Positions 1-8,495 of a DNA stretch of 64,000 nucleotides are shown here, piece by piece. Each line of letters starts with the position of its first letter. The first letter of the stretch is position 1. The notes below the pieces were generated by a model. It ran no database searches. It saw only the letters and a list, made by a program, of their open reading frames with translations, and was not told where the DNA came from. The stretch covers positions 124,001-188,000 of the forward strand of contig UPZA01000003.1 in NCBI GenBank assembly GCA_900538575.1, given 5' to 3'. The position numbers and the translations under genes are program-made. The DNA is from an uncultured Ruminococcus sp. (GTDB lineage Bacteria; Bacillota; Clostridia; Oscillospirales; Ruminococcaceae).

Positions 1-110
1 TTAGGAATATCAGGCACAGGGCTTTTATCAGCGTTAGCACAGACAATTCCCGCGCCCAGAACGCCGACTGCGCTCAAGGAAATAATTGACGCCAAAACTT
101 TTTTGTTCAT
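1..110 (-). CDS. secreted protein, N-terminal fragment (cut by window edge)
   Basis: Only the first 36 codons lie in the window; the gene runs off the left end. They encode a Lys-Lys start, a hydrophobic stretch and Ala-Asn-Ala, which is a typical Sec signal peptide. A strong GGGGAGA ribosome binding site stands just before the ATG at 110. The signal peptide resembles those of the cohesin proteins at the other end of the window, but nothing of the mature domain is visible, so no function can be given. Confidence 0.7.
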   Translation of the reverse strand, partial: MNKKVLASIISLSAVGVLGAGIVCANADKSPVPDIP

Positions 111-142
111 ATTGATCTCCCCTTAATTTAATATACGACGGT

Positions 143-171
143 TATATAAATTACTTATTTATTGTTAGCAA
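143..171 (-). promoter_or_regulatory. candidate promoter of the partial secreted-protein gene
   Basis: On the minus strand TTGCTA and TATATA are separated by exactly 17 bases and lie about 35 bases before the start codon at 110. Both boxes are imperfect, so this is a moderate call. Confidence 0.45.
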
Positions 172-283
172 AAATTGCATAATTCATCGCGACAATATTA
201 TTTCTATAAAAATAATAAAGCAAATAAATGTCAATATTTAAATTGTAAACTTTTTATGAACAAGCTTTCTGTAAAATTCCCTA

Positions 284-312
284 TTGACAAACCACTTATG
301 CAATGCTACAAT
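284..312 (+). promoter_or_regulatory. sigma-A promoter of the riboflavin operon
   Basis: TTGACA (284-289), 17 bases, TACAAT (307-312). Transcription would start near 319, just before the FMN riboswitch. Confidence 0.85.
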
Positions 313-327
313 AATATAAAATATAAT

Positions 328-438
328 AATCTTCGGGGCAGGGTGATAATTCCCTACCGGCAGTTAAAGTCTGCGAGCTAAAAAGCATGATCCGGTGTAA
401 TTCCGGAACCGACAGTAAAGTCTGGATGAAAGAAGATA
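328..438 (+). promoter_or_regulatory. FMN riboswitch (RFN element)
   Basis: The conserved RFN core is readable: TTCGGGGCAGGGTG near 332, ATTCCCTACCGGC, AGTCTGCGAGC, ATGATCCGGTG, AATTCCGGAACCGACAG and AGTCTGGATG, ending in AGAAGATA. These appear in the order of the six-helix FMN aptamer. It sits between a consensus promoter and ribD, so flavin mononucleotide should switch off the riboflavin operon. A hairpin follows at 453-475. Confidence 0.95.
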
Positions 439-452
439 AAAGCAGAACAATG

Positions 453-475
453 TCCCTGAAATATTTATTTCAGGG
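453..475 (+). terminator. riboswitch expression-platform hairpin
   Basis: TCCCTGAAAT and ATTTCAGGGA form a ten-base stem right after the aptamer. The downstream bases are T-rich but not a clean T-run (TTAATTATTTA), so it could be a weak intrinsic terminator or an anti-terminator arm. It lies about 70 bases before ribD. Confidence 0.6.
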
Positions 476-542
476 ATTAATTATTTACCCTAAAGCGCTC
501 CGTATATAATCGGGGCGTCTTTTTGTTGAGAAGGCGGTGTCT

Positions 543-1628
543 ATGAAAAAGGAAGATTATATGAAAGCCGCTCTGAACGAGGCTGTCAAAGGCTTGGGAT
601 TTACTAATCCAAATCCAATGGTCGGCGCTGTAATCGTAAAGGACGGCAGAATCATAAGCCGCGGCTACCATCGGCGATACGGAGAGCTTCACGCCGAACG
701 AAACGCGATAAACAACTGCAAGGATAACTTAAACGGCTCGGAAATTTACGTTACTCTGGAGCCATGCTGCCATTACGGTAAAACTCCTCCATGCACAGAA
801 GCTATTATTCAAAGCGGTATTAAAAAAGTATTCATAGGCTCAGAGGACCCCAACCCGCTTGTTGCAGGAAAAGGAGCGGAAACGCTTAGAAAACACGGAA
901 TATATGTGGAATCGGGGATTTTAAAGAAAGAGTGCGACAGGATAAACGATGTTTTCTTTCATTATATTACCTATAAAACTCCTTTTGTGGTAATGAAATA
1001 TGCAATGACAGCCGACGGTAAAATCGCCTGCTACAACGGAGAATCTAAATGGATAACCGGAGAAAGGGCAAGAGAAAACGTACAGAAAAGCCGGCTGAGG
1101 TATTCGGCTGTAATGGTGGGGGCGGGAACTGTAATTGCGGACGATCCTATGCTGACCTGCCGACTTGAAAACGGAAGAAATCCGATTCGTATTATATGCG
1201 ACAGCAGGCTTAGAATACCCGCCGACTGCAATATCGTTAAAACCGCCGATAAGGTCAGAACTATTATAGCATGTCTTGAAACAGCGAAAAACGCGGAAAT
1301 TTACCAAAAATACGGCGTTGAAATTCTCAGAACAGGCGAAAGGGACGGTCGCGTCGATCTCAAAGAGCTTGTCGTTAGACTTGGAGAAATGAAAATTGAC
1401 AGTATACTGCTGGAGGGCGGATCGGAGCTTAATTACAGCGCTATGAAGGTGGGAATTGTAAATAAAGTTCAGGCATATATTTCTCCGAAAATATTCGGAG
1501 GAAAAAACGCGCCCTCTCCTGTAAGCGGATTAGGCGTAAGCAGTCCGGCGGACGCCTTTATGCTGCATAATCCCAGCATAAGCCGATTTGGAGAGGATAT
1601 TCTGATCGAATGGAGGACTATGGACTGA
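543..1628 (+). CDS. ribD: RibD, bifunctional pyrimidine deaminase/reductase
   Basis: Carries out the second and third steps of riboflavin synthesis, deaminating the pyrimidine and then reducing its ribosyl side chain with NADPH. The N-terminal half has the cytidine-deaminase zinc site, with HAERNA followed by PCCHYGKTPPC. The C-terminal half is a dihydrofolate-reductase-like domain with the stretch MKYAMTADGKIA. ATG at 543 is preferred over an in-frame GTG at 537 because the GAGAAGG ribosome binding site is about 8 bases before the ATG. The stop overlaps the start of ribE (ATGA-type overlap), so the two are probably translationally coupled. The whole operon lies behind the FMN riboswitch. Confidence 0.95.
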   Translation: MKKEDYMKAALNEAVKGLGFTNPNPMVGAVIVKDGRIISRGYHRRYGELHAERNAINNCKDNLNGSEIYVTLEPCCHYGKTPPCTEAIIQSGIKKVFIGSEDPNPLVAGKGAETLRKHGIYVESGILKKECDRINDVFFHYITYKTPFVVMKYAMTADGKIACYNGESKWITGERARENVQKSRLRYSAVMVGAGTVIADDPMLTCRLENGRNPIRIICDSRLRIPADCNIVKTADKVRTIIACLETAKNAEIYQKYGVEILRTGERDGRVDLKELVVRLGEMKIDSILLEGGSELNYSAMKVGIVNKVQAYISPKIFGGKNAPSPVSGLGVSSPADAFMLHNPSISRFGEDILIEWRTMD

Positions 1629-2284
1629 TGTTTACGGGAATAATTGAAGAAATAGGAAAAATTTCGTCTATAAAAAGAGGCGCGGGAGAATCCAGACTTG
1701 TTATCAGCGGTAATATTATTTTTGACGACCTTAAAATCGGCGACAGCGTCGCTGTAAACGGAGTTTGTCTTACGGCGGCCGAAATAAGCGGCAGAACCTT
1801 CGCTGCCGACGTTATGAACGAAACCTTTAACCGATCCTCCCTTTCCGACCTCAAAACGGGCAGTCCGGTAAATCTTGAAAGAGCAATGGCGGCCGGCGGA
1901 AGATTCGGAGGTCATATAGTCGCCGGACATGTGGACGGAACCGGTACCGTTACGGAAATAAAAAACGACGGTATCGCAGTCTGGTATAAAATAGCGGCAG
2001 AAAGCTTTGTGCTTAGATATATCGTCGAAAAAGGTTCGGTTTCCATTGACGGAATCAGTCTTACCGTCGCGGCGGTAACGGATAAGGATTTCAGCGTGTC
2101 AGTTATTCCGCATACCGCCCGTGAAACAATACTTTCAAATAAAAAATGCGGAGACAGGGTAAATATTGAAAATGATATGATAGGAAAATATGTTGAAAAG
2201 CTTACAGGATGTCCGGATATTAAGAATAAGCGTATTACGGACAGCAATATTACAGCAGATTTTTTGATTAAAAACGGTTTTTAA
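1628..2284 (+). CDS. ribE: riboflavin synthase alpha chain
   Basis: Dismutates two molecules of 6,7-dimethyl-8-ribityllumazine to give riboflavin. The 218-residue protein starts with the hallmark MFTGIIEEIG and shows the internal duplication of the lumazine-binding barrels: VNGVCLT with GHIVAGHVDG in the first half, and IDGISLTV with NIENDMIGKYVEK in the second. The longer reading start at 1610 is rejected, because the ATG at 1628 follows GGAGGA by ten bases and gives the canonical N-terminus. It overlaps the ribD stop codon by one base. Confidence 0.95.
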   Translation: MFTGIIEEIGKISSIKRGAGESRLVISGNIIFDDLKIGDSVAVNGVCLTAAEISGRTFAADVMNETFNRSSLSDLKTGSPVNLERAMAAGGRFGGHIVAGHVDGTGTVTEIKNDGIAVWYKIAAESFVLRYIVEKGSVSIDGISLTVAAVTDKDFSVSVIPHTARETILSNKKCGDRVNIENDMIGKYVEKLTGCPDIKNKRITDSNITADFLIKNGF

Positions 2285-2377
2285 ATAGTAAATAAGCGGT
2301 TGAAAGCTTAACGGAAAATATAATGCCTTAATTTAAAGGAAAAACGTATTTTTTAATTCTATATAGGAGGAAGCGTA

Positions 2378-3577
2378 ATGTTTGAATTCAATACGGTCGA
2401 CGAAGCCCTTGAGGACTTGCGTCAGGGAAAGCTTATTCTTGTAACTGACGACGAGGACAGAGAAAACGAGGGCGATCTTATATGCGCGGCGGAATTTGCA
2501 ACAACCGATAACGTCAACTTTATGGCGGCACATGCAAAGGGACTTATTTGTATGCCTATGAGCCTGGAATACGTTAAAAAGCTAAAGCTGCCCCAGATGG
2601 TAGACGACAACACCGACAATCATGAAACGGCCTTTACTGTTTCTATAGATCATATCAGCGCTACGACAGGAATATCCGCTGCGGAGCGCTCCGTAACCGC
2701 AATGAAATGTACCGACGATAACGCCAGGCCGGAGGACTTCAGACGTCCGGGACACATGTTTCCATTGCTTGCAAGGAAAAACGGCGTTTTGGAACGAAAC
2801 GGACACACTGAAGCCACAGTCGATCTTATGAAGCTTGCCGGACTAAAGCCATGCGGTCTCTGCTGTGAAATAATGCGCGACGACGGAACTATGATGAGGA
2901 CGCCGGAGCTTATTGAAATGTCTGAAAAATACGGTCTTAAGTTTATTACAATTAAAGCTATACAGCAATACAGAAAGGTAAACGATAAACTTGTAGAATG
3001 TGCCGCAATAACGAGAATGCCGACAAAATACGGTAATTTCAAGGCTTACGGATATGTAAACAAGCTAAACGGCGAGCATCATGTGGCGCTTGTTAAGGGG
3101 AATATCGGCGACGGCGAGGGTATCCTTTGCAGGGTGCATTCCGAATGTCTTACAGGCGACGCGTTCGGCTCCGTACGCTGCGACTGCGGGCAGCAATTTG
3201 CAGCGGCTATGACGCAGATAGAAAAGGAGGGCAGAGGAATCCTGCTTTATCTTCGTCAGGAAGGCAGAGGAATAGGACTTATAAACAAGCTGCGCGCATA
3301 CGAGCTTCAGGATAAGGGAATGGACACCTGCGAGGCCAATCTTGCTCTTGGGTTCGACGAGGATCTCAGAGAGTATTATATAGGAGCACAGATACTTCGT
3401 GATTTAGGCGTAAAATCCCTCCGTCTGCTTACCAATAATCCCCAAAAGATAGAAGGGTTATCGGATTTCGGACTTTCTATTAAAGAACGTGTTCCGATAC
3501 AGATGGAAGCAACCGAATTTGACGAATTCTATCTGAAAACAAAGCAGAAAAAAATGGGCCATATATTAAATTATTAA
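2378..3577 (+). CDS. ribBA: RibBA, DHBP synthase / GTP cyclohydrolase II
   Basis: Provides both precursors of riboflavin: 3,4-dihydroxy-2-butanone 4-phosphate from ribulose 5-phosphate and the pyrimidine from GTP. Residues about 1-200 are the RibB domain, with the acidic loop DDEDRENEGDL and the HTEATVDL segment. Residues about 205-399 are GTP cyclohydrolase II, with the zinc ligands in SECLTGDAFGSVRCDCG and the LRQEGRGIGL loop. Length (399 residues) is normal for the fused enzyme. It has its own AGGAGG site and is followed 18 bases later by ribH. Confidence 0.96.
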   Translation: MFEFNTVDEALEDLRQGKLILVTDDEDRENEGDLICAAEFATTDNVNFMAAHAKGLICMPMSLEYVKKLKLPQMVDDNTDNHETAFTVSIDHISATTGISAAERSVTAMKCTDDNARPEDFRRPGHMFPLLARKNGVLERNGHTEATVDLMKLAGLKPCGLCCEIMRDDGTMMRTPELIEMSEKYGLKFITIKAIQQYRKVNDKLVECAAITRMPTKYGNFKAYGYVNKLNGEHHVALVKGNIGDGEGILCRVHSECLTGDAFGSVRCDCGQQFAAAMTQIEKEGRGILLYLRQEGRGIGLINKLRAYELQDKGMDTCEANLALGFDEDLREYYIGAQILRDLGVKSLRLLTNNPQKIEGLSDFGLSIKERVPIQMEATEFDEFYLKTKQKKMGHILNY

Positions 3578-3595
3578 TAAAGGAGTATAATAAAA

Positions 3596-4063
3596 ATGAG
3601 CGTATTTGAAGGTAAGGTAGTATCGGAAAACATAAAAATAGGGATAGTTGCGGCAAGATTCAATGAGTTTATAACCTCTAAGCTATTAAGCGGCGCTATC
3701 GACGGTCTTGAAAGGCATAACGTCGCAAAGAATGATATAGACGTAGCATGGGTACCGGGAGCATTTGAAATTCCTCTTATTGCAAAAAAGATGGCTGAAA
3801 GCGGAAAATATGACGCCGTCATATGCTTAGGAGCCGTAATCAGAGGAGCTACCTCTCATTATGATTATGTCTGCAACGAGGTTTCAAAGGGCGTAGCCTC
3901 TGTTTCTCTTTCCTCAGGCATACCGGTAATGTTCGGAGTTGTAACTACGGAAAACATTGAACAGGCAATTGAGCGCGCCGGTACAAAGGCAGGAAACAAG
4001 GGATATGACTGTGCGCTGGGCGCTATAGAAATGGTAAATCTAATAAGGGAAATTAATAAATAA
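3596..4063 (+). CDS. ribH: 6,7-dimethyl-8-ribityllumazine synthase
   Basis: Condenses the butanone phosphate with the ribitylamino-pyrimidine to form lumazine, usually as a 60-subunit capsid or a pentamer. The 155-residue sequence has the family signatures ARFNEFIT near residue 20, WVPGAFEIP near 56 and GATSHYDYVCNEVSKG near 86, the last containing the catalytic histidine. Its stop codon TAA shares its last base with the ATG of the following HAD gene, so the two are likely translationally coupled. Confidence 0.96.
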   Translation: MSVFEGKVVSENIKIGIVAARFNEFITSKLLSGAIDGLERHNVAKNDIDVAWVPGAFEIPLIAKKMAESGKYDAVICLGAVIRGATSHYDYVCNEVSKGVASVSLSSGIPVMFGVVTTENIEQAIERAGTKAGNKGYDCALGAIEMVNLIREINK

Positions 4064-4737
4064 TGGCTAATATAATTCTGGATTACGACGGCACAATCCA
4101 TGACTGTGCAAAAATATATGTTCCGGCTTTTTACACTGGATATAAATATCTCACCGACAGAGGTCTAGCTCCCGTTCATGAATACAGCTACAATGAAGTA
4201 AGCGGCTATCTGGGTTATTCGGTTAATGAGATGTGGAACAGATTCATGCCGGAGCTTGAGCGTTCTCACAGAGATAAATGCGGTAAAATTATAAGCGAAG
4301 AAATGCTTAAAATGATAGCTGACGGAAAATCAGTTCTGTACAGCGGAGCGGAAAAAGCGCTTCAAGAGCTTAAAAGTTCAGGACACGCCTTGATATTCCT
4401 CAGCAATTGTATGCATGATTATATGGAAGCTCACCGAAAGGTTCACTGTCTTGACAGGTTTTACAGCGGCTATTACTGCACCGAGGATTTCGGATTCATA
4501 TCAAAGCCGGAAATCTTCACGCATATTCAGCAAAAGTACGACGGCGAATTTATTATCGTAGGCGACAGATTTCTTGATCTCGAGACAGCTAAAAAATTCT
4601 CTCTCAAATCCATTGGCTGCAATTACGGCTACGGAGAAAAGGGAGAGCTTGATAGCGCCGATATAACAGTTGAAAGTATTACGGAAATACCGAACGCGGT
4701 AGAATCAATCTTAAAAAAAGACTCCCGGACTAAATAA
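4063..4737 (+). CDS. HAD-superfamily phosphatase at the end of the riboflavin operon
   Basis: A 224-residue haloacid-dehalogenase-type hydrolase. Motif I is DYDGTIHD near residue 6, motif II is FLSNC, a conserved Lys follows in SKPEIF, and motif IV is VGDRFLDLE, so all four HAD motifs are intact. The alpha-helical insert between motifs I and II marks a type I cap, as in phosphoglycolate phosphatases. It starts on the last base of the ribH stop and ends inside the operon terminator, so it belongs to the riboflavin transcript. Riboflavin synthesis needs a phosphatase for 5-amino-6-(5-phosphoribitylamino)uracil, a step handled by varied HAD enzymes in E. coli and Bacillus. This gene is a good candidate for that step, but its substrate is inferred from position only. 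Confidence 0.85.
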   Translation: MANIILDYDGTIHDCAKIYVPAFYTGYKYLTDRGLAPVHEYSYNEVSGYLGYSVNEMWNRFMPELERSHRDKCGKIISEEMLKMIADGKSVLYSGAEKALQELKSSGHALIFLSNCMHDYMEAHRKVHCLDRFYSGYYCTEDFGFISKPEIFTHIQQKYDGEFIIVGDRFLDLETAKKFSLKSIGCNYGYGEKGELDSADITVESITEIPNAVESILKKDSRTK

Positions 4738-4758
4738 ATCCGGGAGTTATCTTTTTTT
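4711..4758. terminator. bidirectional terminator between the rib operon and iscU
   Basis: ACTCCCGGA and TCCGGGAGT (4721-4729 and 4739-4747) form a nine-base stem with a run of seven T after it and seven A before it. It can end both the plus-strand riboflavin operon and the minus-strand isc operon. The HAD stop codon lies in the loop. Confidence 0.9.
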
Positions 4759-4768
4759 CAGTATTATA

Positions 4769-5191
4769 TTAATGACAATGTTCGCATTCGCCGATTTCGC
4801 CTACGATAGGCACAGGATCCACGCCCTGTCTTGAATAATAATCTGAAAGAGCCGATTTTATTGCCTGTTCCGCCAACACCGAGCAATGCAGCTTGACTGC
4901 CGGAAGGCCGTCCAGCGCCTCCACTACGGCCTTGTTTGTAAGCTTGAGAGCGTCGTCAATCGGCTTGCCCTTTATAAGCTCTGTAGCCATAGAAGACGTA
5001 GCGACAGCGGCGCCGCAGCCGAAGGTTTTGAACTTGACGTCTGAAATTACGCCGTTATCAACCTTTATATACATTTTCATAATATCGCCGCATTTAGCGT
5101 TTCCTACTTCGCCAACTCCGTCGGCATTTTCGATTTCTCCGACGTTTCTCGGATTTGAGAAATGATCCAGAACCTTTTCACTGTATAGCAT
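4769..5191 (-). CDS. iscU: IscU/NifU-type Fe-S cluster scaffold protein
   Basis: Scaffold on which iron-sulfur clusters are built with sulfur from the cysteine desulfurase encoded just upstream. The 140-residue protein begins MLYSEKVLDHF and has the three scaffold cysteines in AKCGD, FGCGAAVA and LHCSVLAEQA. It ends in the short acidic, Cys- and His-containing tail CEHCH, as in NifU-like proteins of Clostridia. ATG at 5191 is chosen because a perfect AAGGAGG stands ten bases before it; the upstream extension is not supported. It is the last gene of rnhA-iscS-iscU. Confidence 0.93.
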   Translation of the reverse strand: MLYSEKVLDHFSNPRNVGEIENADGVGEVGNAKCGDIMKMYIKVDNGVISDVKFKTFGCGAAVATSSMATELIKGKPIDDALKLTNKAVVEALDGLPAVKLHCSVLAEQAIKSALSDYYSRQGVDPVPIVGEIGECEHCH

Positions 5192-5228
5192 TTTAAAATT
5201 CCTCCTTAAAATCAAAACCTGACGAATG

Positions 5229-5253
5229 TAATATTCCGTTCGAAAATACGGAA
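5229..5253 (-). repeat. intergenic stem-loop between iscS and iscU
   Basis: ATATTCCG and CGGAATAT form an eight-base stem in the gap before the iscU ribosome binding site. No T-run follows on the minus strand, so it is more likely a processing or stability element than a terminator. Confidence 0.55.
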
Positions 5254-5278
5254 TATATACGTATTACAATATATAACG

Positions 5279-6466
5279 TTAAACTGTTTCTTCCCCGCAT
5301 ATTCTTTCCCAGAGCGGCGACATTTCACGAAGACGTTTTACAACCTTCGGAACGACCTCCAGAATATAGTCAACATCCTCGTCCGTAGTTTCTTCATTAA
5401 TAGAAAGCCTGAGAGATCCATGAGCCACCTCGTGCTTTAATCCCAGTGAAAGCAGAACATGGGACGGATCCAGCGAACCTGAGGTACACGCCGATCCCGA
5501 AGAAGCGCAGATTCCGTTCATATCCAGCATAAGCAGCAGGCTTTCGCCTTCTATTCCCTCTATTGAAACGTTGACGGTTCCTGGAAGTCTTTTCACACGA
5601 TCGCCGTTAAGACGAGTCCTCGGAAGCTTTAAAAGTCCGTCAATCAGTCTGTCGCGCAGCCTTGACGTTTTTTCCGCTCTTTCCTCTATATCCGTATTGG
5701 CAAGCTCCATTGCTTTTGCAAGTCCCATTATTGCCGGTATATTTTCTGTTCCCGCGCGCCTGTTTCTCTCCTGAGCGCCTCCGAATATAAGATTAGTCAT
5801 AGGTATGCCCTTTCTTACATAAAGCGCCCCTATTCCCTTCTGCGCATGTATCTTATGTCCGGAAATGGAGAGCATATCAATTCCCTGAGCATGAACGTCT
5901 ATTTTAACGTGTCCCACAGCCTGAACTGCGTCAGTATGGAAAATAACGTTCTTTTCATGGCAGATTGCGGCGATCTCCTCAATAGGCTGTATCGTTCCTA
6001 TCTCATTATTGGCGTACATAATAGTCACAAGCGCCGTATCCTCGCGGATTGCGTTTCTTACGTCCTCCGTTTTAACAATACCGTTTTCGTAAACCGGTAA
6101 GTAAGTCACTTCAAACCCCAGCTTTTCAAGCGCCTGACAGGTATGAAGTACCGCATGGTGCTCGAAAACGGAAGTTACTATATGTTTTTGACCCTTTGCC
6201 GCAAGTCTCTCGCAGACAGACCTTATCGCCCAGTTATCAGATTCTGAACCGCAGCTTGTAAAATATATTTCCGACGGCTGCGCTCCGATTGAAGCGGCAA
6301 TTGATTCTCTTGCGGTTTCAAGAGCCTTTTTTGCATTTCTGCCAAGAACGTATATGCTTGAAGCGTTTCCGTATTCCTCTGTAAAGTACGGCAGCATAGC
6401 TTCAAGAACAGGCTCGGATACTTTTGTCGTAGCGGCGTTATCCGCATAAATAAATCTTTTTTCCAT
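5279..6466 (-). CDS. iscS: cysteine desulfurase, IscS/NifS family
   Basis: PLP enzyme that removes sulfur from cysteine and passes it to IscU as a persulfide. The sequence has the PLP lysine in SGHKIHAQKG, and the active-site cysteine in the loop CASSGSACTSGS of group I desulfurases. The 395-residue length fits the family. ATG at 6466 is preferred to a TTG at 6472 because it has an AGGGGA site eight bases upstream. It is co-transcribed with rnhA upstream and iscU downstream. No iscR or suf genes are in the window. Confidence 0.95.
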   Translation of the reverse strand: MEKRFIYADNAATTKVSEPVLEAMLPYFTEEYGNASSIYVLGRNAKKALETARESIAASIGAQPSEIYFTSCGSESDNWAIRSVCERLAAKGQKHIVTSVFEHHAVLHTCQALEKLGFEVTYLPVYENGIVKTEDVRNAIREDTALVTIMYANNEIGTIQPIEEIAAICHEKNVIFHTDAVQAVGHVKIDVHAQGIDMLSISGHKIHAQKGIGALYVRKGIPMTNLIFGGAQERNRRAGTENIPAIMGLAKAMELANTDIEERAEKTSRLRDRLIDGLLKLPRTRLNGDRVKRLPGTVNVSIEGIEGESLLLMLDMNGICASSGSACTSGSLDPSHVLLSLGLKHEVAHGSLRLSINEETTDEDVDYILEVVPKVVKRLREMSPLWERICGEETV

Positions 6467-6490
6467 ATGCAAGTCCCCTGCTTTATATAT

Positions 6491-6937
6491 TTATGAATGT
6501 ATATCCCGCTGTTCAACAGCAAGACGATCGCATCTCTCGTTTTCGGGATGTCCGGCATGTCCCTTTACCCAAACAAATTCTACCTTGTGCTTTTCCAGCA
6601 GCGGCAAGAGCTTTTCCCAAAGGTCGACGTTCAGCGCGGGTTTTTTATCAGATTTTATCCATCCCCTTTTTTTCCAGCCGTAAACCCAGCCTTTGGTTAC
6701 GCTGTCTACAACATATCTGCTGTCGGTTGTAAGAGTAACCTCGCACGGATATTTTAAAGCCTCCAAACCGCGTATAACGCCGGTAAGCTCCATTCGGTTA
6801 TTTGTCGTTTCCCGTTCTCCGCCGGAAAGCTCCTTTATATGCTCTCCGCAGCGAAGAACGACGCCGTATCCGCCTGGTCCCGGATTTCCGCTGCAAGCCC
6901 CGTCTGTAAAAATCTCAACCTTTTTTATGTCGTTCAC
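6491..6937 (-). CDS. rnhA: ribonuclease HI
   Basis: Cleaves the RNA strand of RNA-DNA hybrids. The 148-residue protein has the full catalytic set: the Asp in FTDGACSGNPGPGGYG, the Glu in NNRMELTG, the Asp in TTDSRYVVDS, and the C-terminal GHAGHPENERCDRLA with the last His and Asp. The start is GTG at 6937, with only a weak GGCAGG site close to it, so the exact start is less certain than the gene. A promoter lies upstream at 6964-6992, which makes this the first gene of the rnhA-iscS-iscU operon. Confidence 0.93.
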   Translation of the reverse strand: MNDIKKVEIFTDGACSGNPGPGGYGVVLRCGEHIKELSGGERETTNNRMELTGVIRGLEALKYPCEVTLTTDSRYVVDSVTKGWVYGWKKRGWIKSDKKPALNVDLWEKLLPLLEKHKVEFVWVKGHAGHPENERCDRLAVEQRDIHS

Positions 6938-6963
6938 CTGCCGAATTTTAATTTACGAATATT

Positions 6964-6992
6964 ATTATAACTCATTTTTTTCATTTTAGCAA
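6964..6992 (-). promoter_or_regulatory. promoter of rnhA-iscS-iscU
   Basis: TTGCTA, 17 bases, TATAAT on the minus strand, about 27 bases before the GTG of rnhA. Confidence 0.7.
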
Positions 6993-7022
6993 ATTTGTTA
7001 GCTCATGATAACAAAATATTTT

Positions 7023-7052
7023 CAAAAAAATCTGCGGCATTTAAGCCGCAGA
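7023..7052 (-). terminator. intrinsic terminator of purA
   Basis: TCTGCGGC and GCCGCAGA (7031-7052) form an eight-base stem; on the minus strand it is followed by a run of seven T. It lies 15 bases after the purA stop. Confidence 0.9.
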
Positions 7053-7067
7053 CATATCAATATAAAA

Positions 7068-8342
7068 TTATCTTTCGATTATCTGACTTCTGTCCGGACC
7101 AACGCCGATCATCGCGATCCTGCACTCGCAAAGCCGTTCCAGACGTTCAATATATCTGCGGCAGGTTTCCGGTAGTTCTTCAAAGCTGCGGCAGCCGGTG
7201 ATATCCTCATCAAATCCCTCGGCTTCCTCATAGATCGGTTCACATCCGCTTAATTCTTCAAGAGTCGGCGGAAAATCGCTTATAACGTTTCCGTCCGGCT
7301 TTTTGTAGCCCACGCAGATTTTAAGAGTCCCCAAACCGCAGAGAGTGTCGAGCTTATTTATAGCGAGACCGTCAAGACCGTTTACTCTAACCGAATGCTT
7401 TACTATAACAGCGTCAAACCAGCCTGTTCTTCTGGGACGTCCCGTAGTTGTGCCGAACTCTCCTCCGACATTTCTGATTTTATCTCCGGTTTCATCGTCA
7501 AGCTCCGTAGGGAACGGTCCTTTTCCGACTCTTGTTGTATACGCCTTGGCAACGCCGATGATATTTGAAATCATTCTCGGTCCCACTCCTGTGCCCACGC
7601 ATACTCCGGCCGATAGAGGGTGGGAGGACGTTACGTAAGGATATGTTCCGAAATCTATATCCAGCAGAGTCGCCTGCGCTCCTTCAAACATTATAGTTTT
7701 ACCGGCCTTATCGGCTTCATAGGTTAAAACAGATACGTCGCCGACATACGAGGCAAGCATTCTGCCGTATTCATTATATTCCTTTATTACAGCTTCGATA
7801 TCCAGCGCTTCTCCGCCGTAAACATCTGTTATAATCTTATTTTTAAGCCTGCCCGTCGCTCTTGCCTTTTCAGCAAACACCTCGGGGTGAACCAAATCGT
7901 ATACCCTTATGCCGCAGCGTTCATATTTATCCATATACGCCGGACCTATGCCGCGCTTTGTAGTGCCTATATCGGAATTTCCTCTGAAATCCTCTGAAAG
8001 ACCGTCGAGAACAATATGCCACGGCATTACGACATGAGCTCTCGGATCTATTTTAAGGTTGCCTGTAGAAATTCCCCTCTCATGAAGAGAATTAAGCTCT
8101 CCGGTAAAATCCTTAGGATCCATGACTACTCCGGCGCCTATAAGACAAAGCTTGTCCGGGTAGAGAATACCGGACGGAATCAGATGAAGCTTATAAGTTT
8201 CACCGTTGTTTACGACGGTATGTCCGGCGTTGTTACCGCCCTGTGAACGAACTACGACATCGGCGCGAGAAGCAAGAATATCTATGATTTTACCCTTTCC
8301 CTCGTCGCCCCATTGAGTTCCGACAACAATATTAGCAGGCAT
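7068..8342 (-). CDS. purA: adenylosuccinate synthetase
   Basis: Joins IMP and aspartate with GTP to make adenylosuccinate, the committed step to AMP. The 424-residue protein has the N-terminal GTP loop WGDEGKGK, the GGNNAGHTV segment, GTTKRGIGPAY with its conserved Lys, and the C-terminal GDEFGTTTGRPRR-like stretch. ATG at 8342 is chosen over the long upstream extension because it gives the canonical start and follows AAAGGGG. A promoter and terminator on either side suggest it is transcribed alone. Confidence 0.95.
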   Translation of the reverse strand: MPANIVVGTQWGDEGKGKIIDILASRADVVVRSQGGNNAGHTVVNNGETYKLHLIPSGILYPDKLCLIGAGVVMDPKDFTGELNSLHERGISTGNLKIDPRAHVVMPWHIVLDGLSEDFRGNSDIGTTKRGIGPAYMDKYERCGIRVYDLVHPEVFAEKARATGRLKNKIITDVYGGEALDIEAVIKEYNEYGRMLASYVGDVSVLTYEADKAGKTIMFEGAQATLLDIDFGTYPYVTSSHPLSAGVCVGTGVGPRMISNIIGVAKAYTTRVGKGPFPTELDDETGDKIRNVGGEFGTTTGRPRRTGWFDAVIVKHSVRVNGLDGLAINKLDTLCGLGTLKICVGYKKPDGNVISDFPPTLEELSGCEPIYEEAEGFDEDITGCRSFEELPETCRRYIERLERLCECRIAMIGVGPDRSQIIER

Positions 8343-8394
8343 TGATTTTCCCCTTTTCAATAAGTTTAGGTATGCCCGACAGCATACATTATGT

Positions 8395-8423
8395 ATTATA
8401 TCAGAAAAAAAGCTTTTTTTCAA
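8395..8423 (-). promoter_or_regulatory. promoter of purA
   Basis: TTGAAA, 17 bases, TATAAT on the minus strand, 53 bases before the purA start. The leader holds a small GTATGC/GCATAC hairpin. Confidence 0.75.
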
Positions 8424-8452
8424 GAGAAAACGACTTATTTTTAAGAATTATA

Positions 8453-8482
8453 TAAAAATCCGCAGATATTAAAAACTGCGGA
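8453..8482 (-). terminator. terminator of the LRR-dockerin gene
   Basis: TCCGCAG and CTGCGGA (8459-8465 and 8476-8482) pair, with TTTTTATA following on the minus strand, 13 bases after the stop of the gene at 8496-9266. Confidence 0.7.
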
Positions 8483-8495
8483 CTAAATCAGTATA

